Assembly (NCBI GenBank): GCA_030430575.1
Contig: JAUIKF010000007.1
Location: forward strand, 62,001 to 126,000
Origin: Bacteroidia bacterium
GTDB lineage: Bacteria; Bacteroidota; Bacteroidia; J057
Length of the DNA stretch: 64,000 nucleotides
Direction of reading: 5' to 3'
Shown here: positions 26,771 to 35,483 of the stretch, piece after piece
How the letters are laid out: each line of letters starts with the position of its first letter
How positions within the stretch are numbered: position 1 is the first letter of the stretch
Notes under the pieces: model-generated
Database searches by the model: none
Told to the model about the DNA's origin: nothing
Seen by the model: the letters and a program-made list of their open reading frames with translations, nothing else
Program-made: the position numbers and the translations under genes

Positions 26771-29002
26771 ATGAAAACAAATTACTTGCTTCCGGCTACC
26801 ATGATTGGTTTATTTTTCATGTGTTTAGGAGGAGGGCTTTATGGGCAAACTCCTCAGGCGATGAACTACCAAGCTGTTGCCAGAGATGGTAGCACTGTCC
26901 TCGCCAACCAGACCCTCGATGTTCAGTTCTCTATCCTCATTGGAGGAGTGAGCATATTCCAGGAAGTCCACAGCGTTACGACCAATGATTATGGGTTATT
27001 TACGACCGTCATAGGAAACGGGAGTTTGGTTTCAGGGGCTTTTGATGCCATCAATTGGGCAGATGGTGATTTTAACTTAAAGGTAGAAATAGACACAGGA
27101 ACAGGCTTTACCAATATGGGGACAACCAAACTAGTAAGTGTTCCTTATAGCCTCTTTGCTGATAAGGCAGATATGGCGGTAGAAGATTTGAAAAATGTAA
27201 GTGCCACTCTCCCGGCTACAGGGCAAATCCTGAAATGGAATGGAACAGAATGGGCACCCGCTCCTGATGACAATGCTGGGGTCACCTATTCTGGGGGGAT
27301 CGGAATTGACATTTCTGGAACGGTGATCAATAATACGGGCGATACCAATGCCAGCGATGACATCAATATAGGGGATGCCGCAGGAGGTGATTTGGGAAGT
27401 ACCTTTCCCAACCCTACGGTGGATGCCCTCCAAGGGCGCGCAGTTTCTTCCACTGCGCCTACAAGTGGGCAGGTCCTCAAGTGGAATGGAAGCCAATGGG
27501 CGCCAGGGTCAGATAATGTTGGTAGCAGCGTCTGGAGCCTCAATGGCACAAGTGCTTACTATAGCAGCGGGGATGTGGGATTAGGAACAACTACCCCTGA
27601 CGGCAGATTTGAAATTGATCACAATAGCAATTTGTCTGACCCTCATATCCTCCTCCATGAAAGCGGAAATGACTATACAAGGATTAATTTTGAGAACAAT
27701 AATGGAAGCAATTATTGGACAATTGCTGCCTATATCGCCAGTAATAATAGAAATGATCGTCTTAACTTTTGGAATAACGCTTCTGGGGACCTCCTTTCCC
27801 TTACAGGAGATGGACGGTTAGGCTTAAATGTAGGGATTTCTCCAAAGACTACTTTTCATGTGGGAAATGACCATCGAGTCCTTTTTGGAACGGATACCTT
27901 GGGGAATGGGGACAAATTGATGTTTCTACCTGATCTACACGCTTTTCGAGTAGGGACTGTGGCGACAGGTGCTTCCAGTACATATTGGAACCGCGATAGT
28001 ATCGGGCTTTACTCTTTTGCCTCGGGCTACAACACCCGTGCGCAGGGCTTTGGCGCGACAGCTATGGGCCGTGACACGGAAGCGACCAATAGCTATGCCT
28101 TTGCCTCTGGATTCTTCTCAAATGCTGATGGGCAGTATTCGACCGCGATGGGATTCAATACAGATGCTTTTGCCTTGGGATCAACGGCGCTAGGGTATAG
28201 TACAGATGCAGAGCAGAATTATTCTTTTGCTGCAGGCTACTTTGCGGAAGCGCAAGCTATTTATTCTATAGCCATAGGCAATGCTGTCAGGGCACAGTCC
28301 TTTGCCTCTATGGCCGTAGGCCGTTACAATATCGGAGGGGGGAGCGCGACTTCCTGGTTGTCCTCAGATCCTATCTTTGAGATTGGAATAGGTACAGGAC
28401 CTTCGTCTAGGGCAAATGCCATGACAGTCAGGAAAAATGGAAATATTGGGATAGGGACGAGCGTTCCTCTCGACAGGCTCCATGTCAATGGGCGGATACG
28501 GCTCCAGACGGTAGAGTATATAGAGGATGGTGGAACAAGCGAAATCGCAGTGCGCGGTGACTTGCGACCTTCTTCAAACAACATCTACGATATTGGCACT
28601 TCTTCCTTGCGATGGGACGATGTCTATGCGACCAATGGGACGATCAACACCTCGGATCGCAGAGATAAAACCAATATTCAAACCCTCAATTACGGCCTGG
28701 AAGATGTGATGAAATTACGACCTGTAAGCTTTCAGTGGAAAAATGCGCCTTATCCACAAACCAAGTTAGGCTTGGTCGCCCAAGACTTACTGGAAGTAGT
28801 TCCAGAAGTAGTGAAAACCCATGATTGGGAATCTGGCGAAAGCCCTGAGGAAGCTAAAGTCGTGGAATTGGACCACTTGGGTGTCTATTATTCAGACCTC
28901 ATCCCAGTCTTGATTAAAGCTATCCAAGACCAGCAGGTACTTATTGATGCGCAAAACAAGCGAATAGAAGCATTGGAAAAGAAAGTTGCTCAGAGAAAAT
29001 AG
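26771..29002 (+). CDS. Secreted fibre protein with YadA-like head repeats and S74 chaperone domain (copy 1)
   Basis: The 743-residue product has a signal peptide ending LYGQ. Residues about 25-130 form a conserved beta domain shared with the next gene (PQAMNYQAVARDGS). The middle (about 400-560) holds YadA-head-like 14-residue repeats (FASGYNTRAQGFGATAMGRDTEA begins the run). The C-terminal part (about 620-715) is a Peptidase_S74 intramolecular chaperone (TSDRRDKTN, LGLVAQDLLEVVPEVV), ending in a coiled coil. Such domains trimerise a fibre and cut themselves off. It is probably a surface or released adhesive fibre. The next gene is a paralogue, so the pair arose by tandem duplication. Confidence 0.85.
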   Translation: MKTNYLLPATMIGLFFMCLGGGLYGQTPQAMNYQAVARDGSTVLANQTLDVQFSILIGGVSIFQEVHSVTTNDYGLFTTVIGNGSLVSGAFDAINWADGDFNLKVEIDTGTGFTNMGTTKLVSVPYSLFADKADMAVEDLKNVSATLPATGQILKWNGTEWAPAPDDNAGVTYSGGIGIDISGTVINNTGDTNASDDINIGDAAGGDLGSTFPNPTVDALQGRAVSSTAPTSGQVLKWNGSQWAPGSDNVGSSVWSLNGTSAYYSSGDVGLGTTTPDGRFEIDHNSNLSDPHILLHESGNDYTRINFENNNGSNYWTIAAYIASNNRNDRLNFWNNASGDLLSLTGDGRLGLNVGISPKTTFHVGNDHRVLFGTDTLGNGDKLMFLPDLHAFRVGTVATGASSTYWNRDSIGLYSFASGYNTRAQGFGATAMGRDTEATNSYAFASGFFSNADGQYSTAMGFNTDAFALGSTALGYSTDAEQNYSFAAGYFAEAQAIYSIAIGNAVRAQSFASMAVGRYNIGGGSATSWLSSDPIFEIGIGTGPSSRANAMTVRKNGNIGIGTSVPLDRLHVNGRIRLQTVEYIEDGGTSEIAVRGDLRPSSNNIYDIGTSSLRWDDVYATNGTINTSDRRDKTNIQTLNYGLEDVMKLRPVSFQWKNAPYPQTKLGLVAQDLLEVVPEVVKTHDWESGESPEEAKVVELDHLGVYYSDLIPVLIKAIQDQQVLIDAQNKRIEALEKKVAQRK

Positions 29003-29095
29003 GGTAGGGGTAGTTTTAGTAAAATGAGTACCTTAGAGTGGATTAATTATTTGTTAATTCCATTTTAATGTTGATTACCTCCTAACCTCTTCTTT

Positions 29096-31384
29096 ATGAA
29101 AAAGTATTTCCTGTCATTGATTGTATGTGCAATGTCATTCCTCCTGACTGCGAATCTGCTAAAGGCGCAAACGCCTCAATCATTTAATTACCAGGCTGTA
29201 GCCAGAGATGGAAGCGCCCTGATGGCTGGCCAAACTGTGGATGTGCGCTTTACGCTGCTGAAAGCAGGTACTAGTGTATATGAAGAAGTTCACTCAGTTA
29301 CCACCAATAATTATGGACTGTTCTCCGCAAAAATAGGAGAAGGGACCGTTGTATCTGGATCCTTTACAGGAATAAAGTGGGGAGATGGGGATGTAAGTCT
29401 CAAAGTGGAAATAGATCGAGGAACGGGCTTTAGTGATATGGGGACTACCCGATTGATCAGTGTTCCTTATAGCTTATTTGCTGATAAAGCAGATATGGCT
29501 TTAGGTGATTTGACGGATGTTGGTACCCAAGCCCCCACTACAGGTGAAGTCCTCAAGTGGAATGGAACCGAATGGCTCCCAGCAGATGATGAAAACACCA
29601 TCATCACATACAAAGGCGGGCCTGGTATCCAAGTAGTCGCCGACACCATTATCAATTCTCTCCCAGACCAAGTTGTCACCCTTACGGGGAGCGGAGCTTC
29701 TACAGTAACGGGCACTTACCCCAATTTTGATGTCAGCTCTACGGATAGTTTCACTACTTACAAAGGTGGCATAGGCATTCAGGTGATCGCTGATTCTATT
29801 ATCAATACAGATCCTGACCAAGTCGTTTCGATTACGGGCAGTGGTGCTTCCACCGTTACAGGGACTTATCCCAATTTTGACATCAGCTCTACAGATAGTT
29901 TCACTACCTACAAGGGCGGTGTAGGCATCCAAGTGGTCGGAGACACCATTATCAATACAGATCCAGATCAAGTCATTACCCTTACAGGAAATGGCGCGAC
30001 GGCTATTACAGGTACCTATCCCAATTTCGATATTACCTCCACAGATAGTGTGATTCCCAACATCTGGCAGGAGAACGGGAAGGACATTTATTATAAGGAA
30101 GGGAAAGTGGGGGTTTTGATAGACTCTGCGAGTGCACATCGCGCGGATTTTCACATTGGGGACGGCAAGGATGTACTGTGGGGAGCAGACACAACAGGTG
30201 GAGGAGATAAGTTAATGTGGGTGCCAAGGCTTCACGCCTTTCGACTAGGTTCTTTGTCAGGCGGTGTGACCTCTCCTTATTGGGATCGCGATAGCATGGG
30301 GCTTAATTCTTTTGCCTTCGGTACAGATACCCGTGCAAGGGGCTATAGCGCCTTTGCATTAGGTCGGGGAACCCGGGCTGATGGGAGTTCCTCCTTGGCG
30401 GCAGGATTCAATACTCATGCGATAGGCGCCTACGCTACAGCGTTGGGATTTGGGACAAAAGCCAGAGGAACGACTTCCACAGCATTGGGGTACGTCTCGG
30501 AAGCCAATGGCTCCTATGGGGTCGCCATGGGGTTTTCTGCGGTCGCTGATGGAGGCAATTCTATTTCTATTGGGTACCAGAGTAATGCAACAAAAGAAGG
30601 TTCGGCAGCCATCGGCTATCAAGCCAAAGCTACAGGAACTTATAGTACCTCTATAGGACGTGGCCTGGAATCAAGTGCTTTTGCTTCTACAGCTGTGGGC
30701 AGTTTTAATGTGGGTAATGGAACGCCCAATAACTGGATGATCACAGACCCTATTTTTGAAGTAGGGATAGGCCTGTCCAATGCCACCCGCGCCAATGCCA
30801 TGACCATTCTCAAAAATGGTAGGGTAGGGGTGGGTATCTTGAATCCCTTGAGCCTATTCCATGTGTTTGGAGAAATGCGGATAGGCAGTGTTGAGACCAT
30901 CATAGATGGGGGCGGATTTATCCTCGAATTTGATGCAAGCCTTGTCCCATCTATGAACAATAACCGCGATCTGGGAACTTCCTCTAAACGCTGGTCCATT
31001 GTCTACGCGACCAATGGAACGATCAATACATCCGATCGCAGGGAGAAGACCCAGATTCAGGGAATCTCCTATGGACTAAAGCATGTGCTACAGCTAAATC
31101 CTGTCTCATTCAGATGGATAGCCCAGCCTGAGGAAGGCGAAAAACTGGGCCTCATCGCTCAGGAAGTACAGACAGTCATTCCCGAGGTAGTGAAAGACAC
31201 CCAATGGGTGACCAATGAGGAAACAGGCGAAAAGACAGAGGTTGAAGCCGACCGTATGGGCGTTTATTATTCCGATCTTATTCCTGTCCTTGTCAAAGCC
31301 ATTCAGGAGCAGCAAACAATGATCGATCAGCAGCAAAAGGAGATTGAAGCGTTGAAGCAAAAAGTTGAAGCGTTAGAAGATTAA
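29096..31384 (+). CDS. Secreted fibre protein with YadA-like head repeats and S74 chaperone domain (copy 2)
   Basis: This 762-residue paralogue of the preceding gene keeps the order signal peptide, conserved N-domain (PQSFNYQAVARDGS), beta stalk, YadA-like head repeats (about 400-530), S74 domain (TSDRREKTQ, LGLIAQEVQTVIPEVV) and coiled coil. It differs in a stalk of three almost identical modules of about 47 residues (about 168-320; each with TYKGG.GIQV and TGTYPNFD). In copy 1 this region is replaced by unrelated sequence. Stalk-length variation by recombination is therefore likely. The 93-bp gap from copy 1 suggests co-transcription. Confidence 0.85.
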   Translation: MKKYFLSLIVCAMSFLLTANLLKAQTPQSFNYQAVARDGSALMAGQTVDVRFTLLKAGTSVYEEVHSVTTNNYGLFSAKIGEGTVVSGSFTGIKWGDGDVSLKVEIDRGTGFSDMGTTRLISVPYSLFADKADMALGDLTDVGTQAPTTGEVLKWNGTEWLPADDENTIITYKGGPGIQVVADTIINSLPDQVVTLTGSGASTVTGTYPNFDVSSTDSFTTYKGGIGIQVIADSIINTDPDQVVSITGSGASTVTGTYPNFDISSTDSFTTYKGGVGIQVVGDTIINTDPDQVITLTGNGATAITGTYPNFDITSTDSVIPNIWQENGKDIYYKEGKVGVLIDSASAHRADFHIGDGKDVLWGADTTGGGDKLMWVPRLHAFRLGSLSGGVTSPYWDRDSMGLNSFAFGTDTRARGYSAFALGRGTRADGSSSLAAGFNTHAIGAYATALGFGTKARGTTSTALGYVSEANGSYGVAMGFSAVADGGNSISIGYQSNATKEGSAAIGYQAKATGTYSTSIGRGLESSAFASTAVGSFNVGNGTPNNWMITDPIFEVGIGLSNATRANAMTILKNGRVGVGILNPLSLFHVFGEMRIGSVETIIDGGGFILEFDASLVPSMNNNRDLGTSSKRWSIVYATNGTINTSDRREKTQIQGISYGLKHVLQLNPVSFRWIAQPEEGEKLGLIAQEVQTVIPEVVKDTQWVTNEETGEKTEVEADRMGVYYSDLIPVLVKAIQEQQTMIDQQQKEIEALKQKVEALED

Positions 31385-31391
31385 GAGATTT

Positions 31392-31464
31392 AACCATATA
31401 AGGCATTTAAGGACATTAAAGTGAAGAAAAAGGGCTTATATGGACTTATATGCCTTATATGGTT
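31392..31464. repeat. Dispersed inverted-repeat element, copy 2
   Basis: Arms 31392-31411 and 31445-31464 match those at 650-726 except for one base in the left arm; the 33-bp centre differs. It lies between the fibre gene stop and the T9SS gene start. Confidence 0.8.
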
Positions 31465-31492
31465 CTCCTCTTATAGCAACTTAATCCATACA

Positions 31493-32002
31493 ATGACTAT
31501 GAAAAATTTAATCATAACCCTACTATTCATTTTACCCCTAATATCCCAAGCCCAACTCAGCCTTGAACGGCAAGTCATTGGTGCCACGGGCAATTATAGC
31601 ACAGCGGGAACCATCAGCCTGTCGGCAACGGTAGGTGAACCTGTCGTGACGACAGCTGTGAGTGGGACCCTCACCCTTACCCAAGGCTTCCAACAAGCCG
31701 AGACAAGCTTTTCTGATGGGGTAGATGACCTACATCAGTGGCTAGTGGACTATTCCCTTTACCCCAACCCTACGCAGGACCAACTTATCTTGGAACTGAA
31801 TACGGAAGTGCCAATGCAGTTGGACCTGGAAGTCTATGATGTGCTTGGGCGCTCAGTGGGGATTTCGGTGGAAGATTGGCAGGTTAAAGGAGTAGACGAA
31901 AAAACGTTGGACCTCAAAAATCTAGCTGTAGGTGCATATCTACTTGTGTTGAAAGATCATGACGGAAAGGTATTACATACCTTTAAGGTGGAGAAGCGAT
32001 AA
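31493..32002 (+). CDS. Small T9SS-sorted secreted protein
   Basis: The 169-residue product has a signal peptide (ending ISQAQ), a short beta-rich segment (about 22-75, GNYSTAGTISLSATVGEPV) and a T9SS type A sorting domain (about 85-169, YSLYPNPTQDQLILEL). ATG at 31493 or the Met two codons later gives the signal peptide; the in-frame upstream codons come from the repeat element. The N-terminal module is common in Bacteroidota, where tiny T9SS proteins of this kind often follow fibre or lipoprotein genes. Its role is unknown, but its position after two fibre genes suggests a surface partner. Confidence 0.75.
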   Translation: MTMKNLIITLLFILPLISQAQLSLERQVIGATGNYSTAGTISLSATVGEPVVTTAVSGTLTLTQGFQQAETSFSDGVDDLHQWLVDYSLYPNPTQDQLILELNTEVPMQLDLEVYDVLGRSVGISVEDWQVKGVDEKTLDLKNLAVGAYLLVLKDHDGKVLHTFKVEKR

Positions 32003-32018
32003 AGATAGGTTAGCAGTG

Positions 32019-32057
32019 AACACCTCGGAGTTTTTCAAAACATCCGAGGTGTTTTTA
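32019..32057 (+). terminator. Rho-independent terminator after the small T9SS gene
   Basis: Stem AACACCTCGGA/TCCGAGGTGTT (32019-32029 with 32043-32053) is followed by TTTTT. The stem resembles the CCTCGGAGG hairpins flanking the DUF4157 genes. Confidence 0.75.
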
Positions 32058-32277
32058 TGCCCTATTTTCATCAATTTGAACCTTGTTTTCCCAAAAAGAG
32101 AAAAATATGCATGAATTACGATAGGAGTAATTGATTGATAAACAGTAACTTAAGGATAAATTCATATACTGGAACCAGAATTGAATAAAGAAAAGTACAT
32201 TGCTACCACATATTTTATTGATTTGATTTTTTATTGAATTGAATTTTTTACTTAACCCCTCATCAAATCATCAAACT

Positions 32278-33201
32278 ATGAAAAGGTTCATCAGTGGCTG
32301 GACAATCAGTGTGATTGGTTTCATCCTCGCCAGTTGTGGTAGCAATAGCATCAACAAGCTTCAAGCAGAAAACGAAGCCCTTCGTACTCAATACCAGCAT
32401 CAGGATTCCCTGATAGCTGAGGTAAGCACCCACCTGCATACATTTGAGCAAAACCTAGAAGACATTGTCCAGCGCGAAAACGGTATCCTTCGCCTGGCCT
32501 CAAACGAGATTGAGGACCCTACTTATTGGGAAGTGATCTTTTCAGATCTGGCCTTTATTGATTCTTTATTGAATCATAATCATCAACTCATTGATAGCTT
32601 GTCTGCTCAGATAGCATCAGATCAGGGGAAGTGGCACCGCTTAGATGAAGCGTTGAAATCCCTCAACCGTCAGCTTGTTGAGAAGGAGACTACCTTGGAG
32701 CAGCTCAAGGCAGATATGACGTTAGCATATAAAAAGAATGAATTGCTTTCCAAAGCACTCCACACCTCTGAGCAGTCCAACGGCACCCTCCGTACAAAAG
32801 CCTTGGCACTTGAAGATACGCTGGCTGTTCAGCGTACCAAAGATCACATCCAGGCGCGAATCATTCGCGAGCAGCAGCAAGAACTCAATACAGGCTATTT
32901 TGTCGTAGGATCTGCCAAAACCCTTAAGGCGCACCAGATTATCGAAACTACCGGCGGTGTAGCTGGAGTTGGTTCAGTTCCAATGGTCAAAGAGACCTTT
33001 AAAGCCACTCCTTTCAAACCGATTGATACACAGACTCCCATCGGCATTCCCCTCGACGGGAAAAAGGCAAAAGTCCTCAGCAACCATCCTGAAGGCTCTT
33101 ATGAAGTCGCACAAATGGAAAATGGGGAGGAACGCCTTACCATCCTCGATCCTGTTGCATTTTGGCAAGGCACCAAGTACTTGGTGGTCCTGACGCGATA
33201 A
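32278..33201 (+). CDS. Coiled-coil lipoprotein of unknown function
   Basis: This 307-residue protein starts at the ATG at 32278, in front of a lipobox (FILASC, Cys about 20). Residues about 25-195 are predicted coiled coil (NKLQAENEALRTQYQ, KETTLEQLKADMTLAYKKN). The C-terminal quarter (about 205-307) is compact and contains GYFVVGSAKTLKAHQII and the end DPVAFWQGTKYLVVLTR. I know this C-terminal pattern only from uncharacterised Bacteroidota proteins. It should be lipid-anchored and reach into the periplasm. The next gene, a small lipoprotein-like protein, follows after 115 bp and may be linked. Confidence 0.7.
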   Translation: MKRFISGWTISVIGFILASCGSNSINKLQAENEALRTQYQHQDSLIAEVSTHLHTFEQNLEDIVQRENGILRLASNEIEDPTYWEVIFSDLAFIDSLLNHNHQLIDSLSAQIASDQGKWHRLDEALKSLNRQLVEKETTLEQLKADMTLAYKKNELLSKALHTSEQSNGTLRTKALALEDTLAVQRTKDHIQARIIREQQQELNTGYFVVGSAKTLKAHQIIETTGGVAGVGSVPMVKETFKATPFKPIDTQTPIGIPLDGKKAKVLSNHPEGSYEVAQMENGEERLTILDPVAFWQGTKYLVVLTR

Positions 33202-33228
33202 AGATCTAATCACGATTGCAGAATATCA

Positions 33229-33285
33229 AACAAGGATTGATGATTTAGGAAATCGAGAGGACTTTAACCTACTTCAATCCTTGTT
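33229..33285. repeat. Inverted repeat before the small lipoprotein-like gene
   Basis: Arms AACAAGGATTGA (33229-33240) and TCAATCCTTGTT (33274-33285) are perfect 12-bp inverted copies with a 33-bp loop, ending 31 bp before the next ATG. It could fold as a leader hairpin. Confidence 0.5.
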
Positions 33286-33316
33286 CATCCCTTTTAACAA
33301 AAACATTAAAACACCC

Positions 33317-33856
33317 ATGAAAAAGAACCAGCTAATTATCATCACTTTACTGATCGTCGGTCTTATGATTCAATGCCAGAAACTGGATGAATTGACCATG
33401 TTCGACCTTGAATACACGACTACTGTACAAGTACCTGCTAGTGCAGGGATTGCATTGCCTTTGGACATATTTAGTCCAGAAGTGACGACTCAGGCAGAAA
33501 CGGAATTTGCCTTCCATGACACAGAGGCTGAATTGGTAGAGGAAATTACCCTAGATCAGATGACCCTGACCATCACTGCCCCGAACGACCAGCGATTCGA
33601 TTTCTTGAAATCTATTGAAGTGTTTATCAATGCAGACAGCCTCTCAGAATTACGGATTGCCTACCAAGAAGACGTCCCTGCCAATGTAGGCGCTGAACTT
33701 GATCTGACTACTGTGCAAAATAATCTCAGAGAATACCTTCTGAAGGATCGTTTTTCCTTACGTGTTGAAGTCGTATCTGACGAATTCATCACCAATGACG
33801 TCGCCATCGATGTCTATTCAAAATACCACGTTGACGCAAAAGTACTTGGGCTTTAG
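33317..33856 (+). CDS. Small secreted or lipid-anchored protein of unknown function
   Basis: The 179-residue product begins with a hydrophobic signal of about 22 residues ending LMIQCQ. The Cys could be a lipidation site, although Gln at -1 is not standard. The mature part is acidic and beta-rich, with no Cys and no recognised motif; regular amphipathic strands (LDQMTLTITAPNDQRFDFL) suggest an Ig-like fold. The ATG at 33317 is chosen because the signal begins there. It is followed by a clear terminator at 33885-33914, so it ends a transcript. Confidence 0.6.
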   Translation: MKKNQLIIITLLIVGLMIQCQKLDELTMFDLEYTTTVQVPASAGIALPLDIFSPEVTTQAETEFAFHDTEAELVEEITLDQMTLTITAPNDQRFDFLKSIEVFINADSLSELRIAYQEDVPANVGAELDLTTVQNNLREYLLKDRFSLRVEVVSDEFITNDVAIDVYSKYHVDAKVLGL

Positions 33857-33884
33857 TCAACACCCATGTTTCCTTAACGCCCAC

Positions 33885-33914
33885 GGGTCTGCGCATCATG
33901 CGTAGGCCCTTTTT
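33885..33914 (+). terminator. Rho-independent terminator
   Basis: A 12-bp stem (33885-33896 with 33898-33909), closed with two G-U pairs, is followed by TTTTT, 29 bp after the lipoprotein-like gene. Confidence 0.75.
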
Positions 33915-33924
33915 GGGGAAATGA

Positions 33925-33995
33925 GAGAATGAGAGGATGATAGAATGATAGAATGGAAAATGAGTAGATGAATAAATGAGTAGATGATAAAATGG
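33925..33995. repeat. Degenerate GATAGAAT/GATGAATA spacer repeat
   Basis: Imperfect 8-base units (gatagaat, gagtagat, gaataaat) fill the spacer between two convergent genes. The same words recur at 63340-63375 and 62211-62244. Confidence 0.6.
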
Positions 33996-34052
33996 GGGAG
34001 CAGTTTAGGTTGTATGTTTTGCGTTCTAAGTTGCGTTTTTTCTAAACCCTCT

Positions 34053-35324
34053 TCAATTCGAAGCAATTGGAGCTTCTCGTTTTTCCAGCGGAATTTGAGA
34101 AAGACGTCCTAGCATTTTATCACTTACCTGCTTATAAGCGACCAGATTATCCTCTCGCACAGGTTCTGTCGGAGGGCTTTCGATGGTGCGTGGATTGACT
34201 TGCTGGCCGTTTTTCCAAAATCGGAAACACAAGTGCGGTCCAGTAGCGAGGCCTGTAGAGCCTACGTAACCGATGACGTCGCCTTGCTTGACAGACTTGC
34301 CAGTCTTGATACCTTTGGCAAATTTTGACATGTGAAGGTACTGGGTGGTGTAGACGCCATTATGACGGACTTTGACGAAGCGACCATTGCCTCTGCTGTA
34401 GCTGGCAGCAATGACTTCTCCATCGCCGATGGCGTGGATAGGCGTGCCACGAGGGGCAGCGTAGTCTACGCCGAGGTGAGGGCGGTACCGCTTGAGGATG
34501 GGGTGAAAGCGTCTGTAGCTAAAGCCTGAACTGATCCGGGAATAGCTGAGTGGAGCTTTCAAAAACTCCTTCCGCAGGCTATTGCCTTCCTCATCGAAGA
34601 AATCAGGACGACCGTCCTGGGCAAAATTGACAGCATAATGATCGCGATCTGCATGATGAAATTGTGCCGCTTTGATGGCTGAAATACCGATTGATTCGCC
34701 TTCTACAAATTGCTCATCATAAATGACCTTGAAATAATCACCCTTCTGTGTGTGAAAAAAGTCCAGCGACCACGCAAAAATATCAGACAACATCCCTGAT
34801 AGATTGAGATCGAGGTCATTTTCCTGAATGGTCATATAGAGAGAAGAGTAAATGATGCCTGAGGCTTCACGCTCTTCCGTTGTGACAGTTTTCTGTCCTT
34901 CGTAGATAGTTAGGCCATCTGTCAGATCAAAAACCACATAGTCCGCTTTATTGATTTCGTAGACAAAATAGTCCACCTTGGAGGTGTCTGCCTTTTGCTT
35001 AATGATGGCATAAGGATTCCCCGCCTTCATTTTTCGCACATCAAATACCTCGACCGACTGCCTAGCCAGTCGGTCTATCATGCCCATACCCACATTGTGT
35101 GAACTGAGGATGTCTGATAGAAATTGGTTACGTTGAATAGAAGCTTGGACCACTTCATGGTCTTTGACTTCTAGTCCGTAACGCAAATCGGACATGCGTT
35201 TCATAGAAGGGATGGGAAGGGTAAGCGTATCGCTGGCAGCCACCTGTTTTTCTTGGGGAACCTTACAACTTACAACACAAAAAACACATCCTAAAAGCAG
35301 GGTAAGGAGTCGAAATATTTTCAC
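34053..35324 (-). CDS. M23 (LytM-type) peptidase lipoprotein
   Basis: This 423-residue cell-envelope peptidase probably cuts or helps cut peptidoglycan. It has a lipobox (CVVSC). A long N-terminal domain (about 40-275) resembles the OapA/LysM-like part of larger bacterial M23 proteins. The LytM domain (about 285-390) has the metal ligands HLGVD and the conserved QYLHMSKF. The second metal motif reads TGPHLCFRFW, so Cys replaces the usual second His of HxH. In zinc enzymes Cys can be a ligand, so activity may be kept, but some LytM proteins act only as activators. It converges with the lipoprotein-like gene upstream and has no evident operon partner. Confidence 0.88.
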   Translation of the reverse strand: MKIFRLLTLLLGCVFCVVSCKVPQEKQVAASDTLTLPIPSMKRMSDLRYGLEVKDHEVVQASIQRNQFLSDILSSHNVGMGMIDRLARQSVEVFDVRKMKAGNPYAIIKQKADTSKVDYFVYEINKADYVVFDLTDGLTIYEGQKTVTTEEREASGIIYSSLYMTIQENDLDLNLSGMLSDIFAWSLDFFHTQKGDYFKVIYDEQFVEGESIGISAIKAAQFHHADRDHYAVNFAQDGRPDFFDEEGNSLRKEFLKAPLSYSRISSGFSYRRFHPILKRYRPHLGVDYAAPRGTPIHAIGDGEVIAASYSRGNGRFVKVRHNGVYTTQYLHMSKFAKGIKTGKSVKQGDVIGYVGSTGLATGPHLCFRFWKNGQQVNPRTIESPPTEPVREDNLVAYKQVSDKMLGRLSQIPLEKREAPIASN

Positions 35325-35411
35325 AGGCAGTCTAAATTCTGGTTAAATCAATTACAAAGTGCTATCTAGGCTTGAAATTATGGTTTTATTCCAAATATTA
35401 AAAGTTATTTC

Positions 35412-35447
35412 AAAAAAAATGCCCGATTTATCGAAATCGGGCATTTT
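35412..35447 (-). terminator. Rho-independent terminator of the large T9SS gene
   Basis: Read on the minus strand, a 14-bp stem (35434-35447 with 35416-35429), loop CGAT, is followed by a T-run formed by A 35412-35419. It lies 37 bp after the T9SS gene stop. Confidence 0.85.
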
Positions 35448-35483
35448 GTGAAGCAGATTTACCTGCTTTGCCTCAGTTTTCTG

